From: Spisula solida
Taxonomy: Eukaryota; Mollusca; Bivalvia; Venerida; Mactridae
DNA length: 64,000 bases
Direction of reading: 5' to 3'
Assembly: GCA_947247005.1 (NCBI GenBank)
Contig: OX365949.1
Coordinates: 17,239,130-17,303,129, forward strand
In this document: piece by piece, positions 1 through 9,549 of the stretch
Layout of the letters: every line of letters begins with the position of its first letter
Position numbering within the stretch: the first letter of the stretch is position 1
The notes under the pieces: model-generated
What the model was told of the DNA's origin: nothing
The model's database searches: none
What the model saw: only the letters and a program-made list of their open reading frames with translations
Translations under genes and position numbers: made by a program

Positions 1-842
1 TGGTTCGAAATTAATGATAAAATAATTACAAATATCCCAATATGTCAGTATTGTCGACGGATTCTTTCAACGTAAATTACCGAACATTACAAAGTTTCCG
101 AAAATTCTCATTTATATTTCACATAAATTGTTCAATTTTTCAAAGTTAGCGTGACTGTGAACCATAAGACAGAGGTTCGCTGATGGATCTCTGAGCCGAG
201 TATAATTATATAATCAACTCCCTTTTCAAAATGTGACGGATCTCTTGTTCAAATGCGATACAACCGGCATTCTCGTGGAAATGATTGAAGAAATAAAGTA
301 GTTCCTCGCACAGTTTGAATTAATCTTCGCCCTCGAATTGTTGATGAGAGGTTTTTCATTTCGTGCTGGCACGAGGATGCGGAAAGGTCATTCTTCTACT
401 ACTCTTCAATAACTGTTAGGAGTGAAGGTATAAATAGCCGTATTATCATTTGATCTTAAACAGTTTGACTGGAGACCTCATTTATAATAATAAACATTCA
501 ATATTTTTCATCATAAATAAGAGTAACGTTACATCAATGTATTACTTTATGGCAATCCCATCAGTACATTCGCATATCGATATAGGTCATGGTACGGTTT
601 TAGCAAAGCACTTACTGAAATTTTAAATTACGCCCAAATTGATATTTTTTTAAGAACTACACACTGTGGTAAAGGGAACTGCAATATTAACAATGATTCA
701 ATTAATGAACTATGTATATGTATTGGCATATAAACTTATTAACTAATTTTTTTTCACGGTTAAATCAACATAAAGCCACTGTTAATTTTGTTTTTAAATC
801 CGTTCAGTATTTGTTATAGATAGTGTGAAATAATGTAATCAT
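1..842. other. AT-rich stretch, no gene seen
   Basis: No long open frame, RNA gene or repeat boundary was recognised here. The sequence is AT-rich non-coding DNA that ends at the first base of an inverted-repeat element. Confidence 0.6.
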
Positions 843-1673
843 GGGCCGGGATTACAACAAATACTTACACTCAGCACTCAACACTCAAACATTGAAAATG
901 TAATATAATGAGCTATTATTTGTCCTAGATTGCAAATTTAGATGAGGAAAATGTATACGATAGTTAAATAACATTTGATAAATTTTCTTTGCCATTTTTT
1001 ACTACTGATTTATGACGTGTATACCCAACTTTGTTGGCTCTTTAAATATAGTATTTATTATTATTATAAGTATTATTATATTTTTCTGAGAACAAAAAAA
1101 TGCTGGTCGGACCCCCACTCAGATAAATATTTCTGGATCCGCGCATAAACGTTGATGACAAAATTAATATTATAATTCAAACACTCATAGCAGGCAGGTA
1201 TCATCTTTTCATCAAAGCTGTTCTTGGATACGTCTGGATTAAAACTAGAACAATAATACTACAAAAGAGTGCTTAAAAAGGATTGTGACATTTAGCGTTG
1301 ATGTTGCGACATTTAACGTCAGTCCAAATTGTTGCGACATTTAGCGTCAGGGGGTTTGCGACATTTAGTGTCAGCCTTGCGACATTTTACGTTAAGTGCG
1401 ACATTTAGCGTCGATACGACATTTAACGTTGCTACAGTAATAATTAAATCTGAGTGCCACACTCAGCACTCAGACTGATGAATTGCAATTATAGCTTACA
1501 AATTCACAAAATTAAACTAAGAAGTAAGCCCAAAACAATATTTAGTACCAATTTAACATTATTACAACGTCTTGCTCTAAACAAATGCCTGACGAAGAAC
1601 CTCAAAAGAGTAAATTTCAATATTTGAGTGTTGGGTGCTGAGTGTAGGTATTCCGCGTTGTAATCCCGGCCCC
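843..1673. mobile_element. TIR element, 831 bp, non-autonomous
   Basis: The two ends are inverted copies of each other over about 55 bp (843-897 against 1617-1673). Each begins GGGCCGGGATTACAAC and continues into a CACTCAGCACTCAACACTCA-type block. No transposase frame lies between them. The interior holds the GCGACATTTAGCGTC array at 1285-1430. No convincing target-site duplication was seen, so the superfamily is not assigned. Confidence 0.7.
1285..1430. repeat. Seven-copy GCGACATTTAGCGTC array
   Basis: Seven copies of a 15-16 base unit (TGCGACATTTAGCGTC and variants with AACGTC, AGTGTC, TACGTT) are separated by short unequal spacers of about 1-16 bases. The uneven spacing is unusual for a plain minisatellite. 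The array lies inside the TIR element at 843-1673. Confidence 0.8.
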
Positions 1674-1868
1674 AGGTATACACAGGTTTTGTTTATAACT
1701 ATAGTACTTATTACAATAATATGCTGATACGTTTTACTCAAAGTGCAAAACTCATACGTATACATTTGTACTTCACCTAAATAAGTATGGAGGTAACTTG
1801 TGAGAATGTACATGTACGCCTGCGTGAATACTACATTTGCAGTGTAGCAATTCCACGTCACTTTTACA

Positions 1869-2299
1869 TCACTAAAGGCTACAGGTCCAAGACGAAATTT
1901 GCTTCACTTCGAAAACAAAAATTACCGTAAATATTTATTTCTTCATAGATTTCTATGAAATACGCCCCGCACTAAGGGGAAATAATTTGCTTTCTACGAA
2001 TTATAAGATCTTTTTCAACAGCTGGACCGTTGTTTCCAGGACCCTGTGAAATATGTATGCGATTGGACTACAGTTTCAAGCCTCTTCTTTTCCAAGGTTT
2101 CACAGGGTGTGGACAAAACGGCAAATTTAAAGCTGCTGAAAAAGATCTTATATTTTGTGGAAAGCAAATAGCTTTCCCTTATCGTGCCGTAGGCCTATAT
2201 CATATAGGTAATAGAAATCGCAAAAGAAGTAAAATACTTATAGCTATTTTTGTTTTCGAAGTGAAGCAACTTTCGTCTTGTACCTGTAGCCTAAAGTCA
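1869..2299. mobile_element. Foldback element with ~185-bp arms
   Basis: The left arm (about 1869-2052) and right arm (about 2095-2299) are inverted copies along nearly their whole length. Matching blocks include GGCTACAGGT at the tips, TTGCTTCACTTCGAAAACAA, TATAAGATCTTTTTCA, and CCTGTGAAA next to the loop. The loop is only about 40 bases, so the transcript or single strand would form one long hairpin. A 161-codon open frame crosses it but is a by-product of the palindrome. Confidence 0.75.
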
Positions 2300-2588
2300 C
2301 GCGGTATTGCTAAACTGTTCCAGCTGTGTGTAGTTCCTTTCTATGAGTATTGGACGCCACAGCGTATAAACCTAATCACTATATGGCTTATTGGGAGACT
2401 ATACAAATCAACGTACAAATGTACGTGTATGACTTATTGCGAGCAAAAAGCATATGTGATAGCCGGTCACTGTATGACTTATTGGAGGTCTATACAGTTC
2501 AATGTGTTTGACTAATTGCGATAATTGGAAGTTGACTCGTTTATACACTGTGAACGTGTGACAGGCGAAAATAAAATAATTATTTACT

Positions 2589-3181
2589 ATATCCTTTCCG
2601 CTACCATAGCGTAGTAATGCAGACTCGCCAGGATGGCCATTTCGGCCTTCCGTAGTTTTCGACCTAAATGCCCTAATTCGGGAATTTTGCTGTCATGGGT
2701 ACACAGGCATCCCAGGCTACAGGATATTACGGACCCAGGGTCGTGCAGGGTTTTTGGGCCCGCTAGACCCCTTTAAAGAGGGCTTTGAATGTAGAGTTGA
2801 CAAAACTGAAATTACTGGTCCTACCCGCCATTGCGGTACGATTCCCTGTGGAATCGCATTAACATTTAGCGCCAAAAAGTTTTTATTTTTCTATTGCAGG
2901 AATATAAGGCTAGACAAAGGGGTCAGGACCTATGCCCTAAAGGGGCCAAAAAGTAGGCCTGTCAAGCTAAAAAAAAAAAAGTTTTTCGCTCTAGGGTCAC
3001 CGGTGGCCTTTAGTCGAAATGTTGACCATTTTTTCTACTTTCGGTTTGGGGTAGGTTTGTAGCATCCGGATGTATCGAGTTTTTACCAGTGCTGCAAGTC
3101 AATAGTGTCTCAGGGACGGGGTATAGGGACCATATGAATTTCTCATAACCCCCCAAAAAATCGTGGTAGCGGAAAGGATAT
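2589..3181. mobile_element. TIR element, 593 bp
   Basis: It is bounded by perfect 18-bp inverted repeats, ATATCCTTTCCGCTACCA at the left and its complement at 3164-3181. There is no transposase frame. The interior is more GC-rich than the flanks. This is a MITE-like non-autonomous DNA element of unassigned superfamily. Confidence 0.7.
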
Positions 3182-3930
3182 CACACATCCTGCTCAGAAG
3201 CAGAAGCCAAAGCAAAGGACATGGTCCTTATTCACTAATATATATTATAGACTTAGACTTATCAACGTTGGTGAATGAGGGCCCTGGTCTGAATAGAATA
3301 TTCTTGTTGCGACGTTGCCATCCGAATCAAAGAGAATAAGGGAAGGTATAATATCACACAGGTATGTGTAGCACGAGAAACACAAGACCGCCCAAGGACT
3401 CATAGGGTTTGTATAAACGCACATTATCGATTCATGGAAGAAACATGTTCTAACTGTAACGTGAATTTTCACGCAGGCGTTTTGTTTCGCAAACAAAATT
3501 TAATATAAAATGCGACGGGATCCTTTGCAACCTTCCTACTGTCTGGAAACTTGGACCACTGATGTATAAGGTTATTATTTCGTGCACTTCGGTTTAAATT
3601 TCGAATTCCTGCGTTTAAAAACGTTCAAACGGTTGTGCATTTAAGTTATTAAGTTACAATTTAAGTTATTACAGTTTAATTGGTATAATCGGCATTTGAA
3701 ATGCCTTTGACCATTTACATAATAAAAAAAAGATGGTCAAGACAAAATATATACATACATTTACATTACATACAGTGTAAGCATACACAGCATATCAAAA
3801 AAGCAACTACATGTATATATGAGCATAATTTATATCGATGTTCCAGTCCGTTTATTTGTGCTGACGTGAGGAACTATTCTGCAGACAAGTAAATATATAA
3901 TTAGAAGGTATGTTGGTACATCAAATTGGA
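3182..3930. other. Non-coding, nothing recognised
   Basis: Short chance open frames only; no repeat boundary, RNA gene or conserved protein was recognised. Confidence 0.5.
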
Positions 3931-3938
3931 AGTTATGT

Positions 3939-4110
3939 GTACAACAAATTTAGAATCAAGATTATATATTAAAATAGATGGCATGTAGATACAATATACA
4001 ACAAATTTAGGATCAAGAATATATATTAAAATGGATGGCATGTAGATACATATACAACAAATTTAGAACCAAGAATATATATTAAATTGGATGGCATGTA
4101 AGTATATACA
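3939..4110. repeat. 56-57-bp tandem repeat, three copies
   Basis: Three consecutive copies start at about 3940, 3997 and 4053. Each has TACAACAAATTTAG near its start and ends in a GATGGCATGTA segment. The copies differ by scattered substitutions. Confidence 0.75.
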
Positions 4111-4764
4111 CAATGGGACAAAAATTCGAGACAATACGTATATACAGATGCTGGTAGACAGGCGAATATGTCCAACAGGAAGATATATTTTCATCAAAAA
4201 AAATAACAACATGCAAATACATAAAAGAAAAACACTTGTATATATACACAATAACTTACATAAGGCAGTCGGCAAGTTAATATTTACAATAGGGCGAGTC
4301 TATTTTCTCTTAACTTCGAGGCATAATATACTAATTTTGCGTTATTTATGATAATTTTATTATTTGTGCTGGACATAATGCTATAAAATTTGTTCAATGT
4401 TGGCCATGCAGGACGCGGAATGAATTTCGAACGTAGTTCATTATATGTTTGACAGCACATAAAGAAATGGTATTCCGATTCTATAGAATTGTGGGAGCAT
4501 AGTTTACATATTCGATTTTCCTTTGCTATTCCGGCCTGTCTTCCATTTTCTATTTCTAATTTGTGGGACGCTAATCTAAATTTTGAAAACTCTTTTCATG
4601 CTTCCATACCCTAAATTATTTTAAATTGTTGTAATGCTAGAGGCCCAGTTATGTGTTCTTACATTTATCAAACACTGTTCGTTATAAAGTTGAAACATTA
4701 AAGAGTTGGGATTATTTTGTATTTTTAGCCAATATTTCAATGCTCGTTCCTTGCATATTACTGA

Positions 4765-5698
4765 TTACGGGAATCGACCAAGTTCACCCAACACTGCAGT
4801 ATTAGATGTTTGAGTACGTACTCCTAGAATTCGCTTACAAAATTTAATATGTATTTTGTCAATTTCCTTGTATTTATAAGCCCCCCATACTTCACTGCTG
4901 TACAGAAGAATAGGTACAACTAGTGCATCAAATAGGGATAGTTTTGTTTTAACATCTAGACTAACTCTACTAAACACGAACAAAAGATGATTATACGCTT
5001 TCAGCGCTTGTTCTCGTAATGCCTTCGCAGTATATATCATGTTACCGGTGTAATGAAATTTTATTCCGAGGTAGCAGAAGGAATCAACAACTTCTAATAG
5101 TTCCTGATTAATGAACCATCTAAAATCAGAGTTACTCTTCCTATTTTCAAAGATGCATACTTTCGTTTTACCTGTGTTAATCTTTAATCCCCACTTGCGT
5201 GAATAATTTTGTACATTATTTAGTTGATTTTGTAGACTATTAGGGTCTGTGGTGAATAGAACGATATCATCGGCAAACAACAACATGTATATAGATAGTA
5301 AGTTGATATCATCATCCGTGAGATCATTTTGATTTACTATCGTATTGATATCATTTATAAATAGTAAGGGAGATAACGGTTCTCCCTGTTTCAAACCAAG
5401 TGATACATCAAAGAAGTCTGAAAACGATAAATGAAGCGAATCTTTGACACAAGATTTGACATTCTGGTATAATGATTTAATCATAGTGGTCATTTTGCAA
5501 CTCAGACCTAATTCAATTAGCTTAATCCATAAAGCTTTATGTATGACGGTGTCGAAAGCCTTTTCATAGTCGATAAAAGCACAGTATAATTTCCTTTTTT
5601 GTGATAATATATTTTGTATGATTGAACGCAGGATAAAAATACAATCGGTTGTACTGCGTTTATCTCTGAAGCCAAATTGGGAGTTGTTAAATAAGTTT
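4765..5698 (-). pseudogene. LINE reverse transcriptase, central and C-terminal RT
   Basis: This open segment encodes the RT palm and thumb. It shows QFGFRDKRSTTD (RT motif 2a region), AFIDYEKAFDTV (motif A, catalytic Asp), LGLKQGEPLSPLLF (motif B), FADDIVLF (motif C, catalytic Asp pair in the FADD form) and GLKINTGKTKV (motif D/E). The segment ends at an in-frame TAA after GELGRFP. The same frame stays recognisable beyond it (ICKERALKYWLKIQ), so the stop is a lesion, not the natural end. Confidence 0.85.
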
Positions 5699-5709
5699 TC
5701 TCATTCACA

Positions 5710-6182
5710 TCAGGTATTGATTCTATTTCTTAAGGTCAATGAGAATATCTTTGATAGAGTGTTTATAATTGTTATTCCTCTATAATTTGAAGGTTCGTTT
5801 ACATTCCCCTTTTTATGTATAGGGACAATATAACCCTTACTCCACTGATCTGGGTATACACCACTTTCATATATTTCATTGAACAGAGTCACTAAATAAG
5901 GCGCTATGAATTCATTGGAGTCAATGAAAAAATCTGCTACATTATTTGTTAAATCGGCGCTTTTATTTCTATTTAAACTAGAAATAGTTTTTTTAATTTC
6001 ACTCTCTGTGAATGCGACATCTAATGTGTCAATATTTATGTTAGTATCCAGATTCTCATACTGCGAACTATCAAAATCACTATCATGCGGCGTATTTGAG
6101 ACTTTGTTGAAATGCTCGACAAAATCAGTTAAGCTAATGTTGGCTTGGTTTGACTTTGCTTTCTTTTTATATTTATTAAGCG
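5710..6182 (-). pseudogene. LINE reverse transcriptase, N-terminal RT fragment
   Basis: An open frame on the minus strand covers the region just before the RT fingers and RT motifs 0-1. TESEIKKTISSLNRNKSADL is followed by GVYPDQWSKGYIVPIHKKG and NYRGITIINTLSKIF. It continues the next segment at 5698 after a frameshift. The 5' end at 6182 is a truncation or breakpoint, since endonuclease sequence is missing. Confidence 0.8.
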
Positions 6183-6460
6183 AGCGGATCCAGCTAGAAA
6201 AAATGGATTGTTTAGCCTATTTGAACAACATTTATCACAAAAACTCATTCTCTATTCAGTAATAATATTATCAAATCATTGTGCGAGCGAAGCGAGTTAG
6301 AAATAAAGCATTTGTCAAAAAGCCTACTTTGGCGACTACTCCTTTTAGTGTAGTGATAATTTTTATAGCCGAGTCGAGCCCCTTTGGTTTTTCCATAAGA
6401 AAAGAGTAGTTTTCAGACAGTTTCTTCTTGTTTTTTTTCAAAAGATCGATTTTGTACTAC
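6183..6460. repeat. MITE-like fragment with GCGAGCGAAGCGAG motif
   Basis: It starts GAGCGGATCCAGCTAG and contains GTGCGAGCGAAGCGAG near 6280-6296. Both features recur in the 1,062-bp element at 8037-9098. It looks like a partial, diverged relative inserted next to the LINE remnant. Its right boundary is uncertain. Confidence 0.45.
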
Positions 6461-6744
6461 TTACGACCACGCACGTTAATTAAATATGATAAACCTTCGT
6501 GTTACGACCGCGCTTACGACCTTCGATCTTTTTCTACAATGTAGGGGAGCCAGCGATCGATATGTTCATGCACTTAAAAAAACTTTATTTTTATTTAATC
6601 ATGAATTCCCATAAATTATTCATTTACTACACATTTCAAAGCAAAACACTATGCAGTACGACATATCAGATTAAAATCGTGGACGAGGAAAGATTTACGC
6701 CTAACACTAACAGTTCTTTGATTTTGATGGTGGATCACATGGTA

Positions 6745-6767
6745 GTCATGTGACCATTTCAAGATGG
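6745..6767 (+). promoter_or_regulatory. E-box plus YY1-like site, candidate Rab promoter
   Basis: GTCATGTGAC (6745-6754) is an M-box/CLEAR-like E-box (core TCATGTGA) of the kind bound by MiT/TFE factors. CAAGATGG follows within 6 bases; it resembles the YY1/initiator motif common at animal start sites. The pair lies about 125 bases before the Rab start codon. The binding roles come from known motif preferences; use here is inferred. Confidence 0.4.
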
Positions 6768-6789
6768 TGGACTGCAACGATTAAAGCGG

Positions 6790-6903
6790 ATGTTAAAAAG
6801 CTACAAAATATCGTTGACAACTTGCGTGTTTTTACAATGTTTGGCTCATATTTACGTAGGAGATGATGACAAGATAGATATTCAATGCAATGGCAATGCG
6901 TGA
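6790..6903 (+). other. Upstream ORF overlapping the Rab start codon
   Basis: An ATG at 6790 opens 37 codons in another frame and ends at the TGA at 6901-6903, beyond the Rab start at 6890. If transcription begins upstream of 6790, ribosomes using it would bypass the Rab start. The transcription start is not known from sequence alone. Confidence 0.4.
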
Positions 6904-6925
6904 GATAAAACTCTGTTTACTTGGT
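6890..6925 (+). CDS. Rab22/31: Rab exon 1 (12 codons)
   Basis: ATGGCAATGCGTGAG opens residues 1-12, ending CLLG, and is followed by a perfect donor GTAAGT at 6926. It completes the first glycine of the P-loop and joins exon 2 in phase 0. Two in-frame ATGs (6890 and 6896) are possible starts; the first was chosen because MAMRE matches the usual Rab22 N-terminal length. Confidence 0.88.
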
Positions 6926-9502
6926 GTAAGTAGTCCACTTTTATATTCTTGACCAATTACAGGTGGCTCACACTCAGTGACACTGTTTGCATGTTTGTTG
7001 ACATTTGCCATGCTTTGATAATCATAGCACTTACAGTAGTAGATGTTTTACTTCCTAGGCTACCAGATAGTAGTGATACAAGCTTATGGCCCATTGATGA
7101 TACCCCTTACCCATAAATTGCTTATAATATATTATGGGCTTTGCACTTGACCTTATTTTCCGGTGGTCATGATGAGGGTACCAGACTTAATCTTCCGGGT
7201 ACCAGTCGCTTATGGAAGCTGCTGGTATAACAGGCTTCTATGTGGTCTTGCTGACAATAGAGAATATGTAATTCAAGTATAGGAGATATCATGTTTGTAT
7301 ACAAAGGGATTAGTACCAGGCCAATAATAAAATATTGTTTGTTTCCCCTCCCCCGACCGAATGTCAGCTTATTCAACCCCAGGCTCATTCAACCCCAGAA
7401 AAGCCAGGCTCATTCAACCCCAACCCTAGGCTCATTCAACCCCAAGGCTCATTCGACCCCAGAGATTTTGAGGTTCATTCAACCCCAATTAATTTTTTTT
7501 ATAATTAAGTTAATTTATGTTATTTTTTGTTTATTTCGTCGCTGTTCTTCGAAAACCTCGTATACATGTTTTGGCTCAAAAACGATTATACGCACATCGG
7601 AAAGCCCATCCAGTAACAAGTCTTCTGCGAAAATGTCGGATAAGATAGTCTAAAAATAGCCTCTCAAACGAGAAAGTTAGTACTTGTGCGAAAATTCTTG
7701 ATTTTTTTCATGGGGCCACATTTTTGTCTGCGAAAATCTCGAATCATTGTTTTGTTGTTTTTTGGTTGCGCTTACGTCAAATATGCAAAACAATTAACCT
7801 GTAATGGTATATTACAACGGATAAGTAGAAACACTTTAATATTTTAACGTTGAACAATATAAATATCTATAAATGGCTAATTTAAATTATACGAGAATTT
7901 AGAAAACGCAATTACGTTAAGCGAAAAAACTGAATAATGCCGCGAAAAAGTCGAATAACGGCAAATGGAACAAATTTGACAAAAAATAAGAACGAAAAGC
8001 TCGTATAATACTTAATAGAGTTAAAAGTTAAAGTATCAGGGGCGGATCCAGGATTTGGCGTTAGGGGGGGCGTACATTCATGTATTAACCCCCCCCCCTC
8101 AAAGAAAAGGCGAGCGAAGCGAGCAAGAAAAAATGTATCTCTGGGAAGTATTCCACACAATTTCGTTCTTCATCTTATAATATTCATTGATCAAGTTAAT
8201 GTGAGAGTAAGGCGAGCAAGAATATAAGCATCAATTATTTGAGCAGCATATCCCGCATACTCATTCCCTACTTGACAAACTTAACTGATAGGGGTTGTGC
8301 GAGCGGAGCGAGCAAGAAAAAAATTGCAATCATCTCTTTCAGCAGCATACACCACACACTTATCACTTGGTAATAATCACTGATTTAGTAATTGTAAGAA
8401 TTGGAAAAAATCAGTGTTTATCTGAGCAGCATACCCAACAAACTCATTGATCAATCGAAAACTTTCATTGAATTTGCGTAGATCTACAGCAAGCGAAACA
8501 AGCAAGAAAAATCGTTGTTTATATAGCCAGGACTAACGATAATCGACTGGATAATATTCACTTATATATAGCTGCTGTGAATACGTCACGAAGAAAAAAT
8601 GCACTGTCTATCTGAGCAGCATACCCTGCGAACTCCAGGGCTTCACTTTTGTTCAAGTGGAAATGTGAAATACTTGGGATCCAGCGACTAGGGGGTCCAA
8701 TTGCTTTCTGCCTCGTGACGTTCTAAAAAGAACCACGGAATTCGTCAGCTGCATTCTGAGATATATTTTTTTTTAATGAAAAGGACAGGTTTATTAGAAA
8801 ATCAAGCCAACTGTATTAATCTTTTATGACTTGTGAGACATTTTTAATGTGCAAGAATCTCTGTAGCCGATGTTTGGTAGCATGCTACCAATCAGCCATA
8901 TCTTGTTGCTTGCATACAGCATTAAGTTCACTTTAAAATCAATAAATTGATTATTGTTTGATTGATGCGAGCGAAGCGAGCGAAAAAAAATTGCATATCA
9001 ATATTGTTCTTACATCCAATATATGATAAATTACCTAGGCTCCGACGATTTTAGGGGGGGCGTACGCCGGGTCCGCCCCCCCCTTGGATCCGCCTATGAG
9101 TATGGAGTTTCCTTTGCTCAGCCGACACGTATATTTACGTGCATTCAAAGTGGAGTTACAAACGCTATGTTCGTGTCAAAGAATTAAATAAATATTCACT
9201 TTTAGTAAAAAGTTATTCAGTTTTTTTCGTCTCCTGAAAAGAAGCCAAAATTGATATACGAGGATTTCGAAGAACAGCGACGATTTGTTGTTTGTTAAGT
9301 ATTTTCATAAAACCATGGTGATATTTTTAAACTGATTTTGTGATAGGCATGTATATTGTCAAGCAGGTGTGAACACGGGGTTGATAAATTGTGTGATAAA
9401 TACCATTCTGTATGCAATTAAACAGAGTCTGAAAGTGTTTCATCATGTTTTTTTTTTGTTTGTTAAATTAATTATAAGTAAATTTCTAGGTAAGTGATAT
9501 TG

Positions 9503-9549
<47 letters not shown>

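Larger units (their letters stand above)
4383..6182 (-). mobile_element. Decayed LINE, ORF2 3' half, antisense
   Basis: Read on the minus strand, this is the reverse transcriptase and C-terminal part of a non-LTR retrotransposon. In order it holds an RT lead-in (from 6182), the RT domain (to about 4765), a further coding segment, and a terminal zinc-knuckle-like motif (CKLC followed by ESEYHFFMCC) near 4510-4410. It is broken by a frameshift near 5700-5710, an in-frame stop at 4765 and further stops downstream. It is 5'-truncated and abuts a MITE-like segment at 6183. A dead copy of a family related to the LINE at 43.2 kb but not identical to it. Confidence 0.85.

Noticed and set aside
1285..1430. 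CRISPR-like spaced repeat array
   Set aside because: The spacers are very short and uneven and the host is a eukaryote; it is internal to a TIR element.
2030..2515. 161-codon open frame on the + strand
   Set aside because: It starts in the loop of the foldback element and runs through its right arm; no domain and no support outside the repeat.
2754..3062. 102-codon open frame on the + strand
   Set aside because: Lies wholly inside the TIR element at 2589-3181 and shows no recognisable domain.
4063..4351. Open frames on both strands
   Set aside because: Low-complexity AT-rich sequence next to a tandem repeat; no evidence that either is coding.
5906..6262. 118-codon open frame on the + strand
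   Set aside because: Antisense shadow of the LINE reverse transcriptase fragment, which is the coherent reading on the minus strand.
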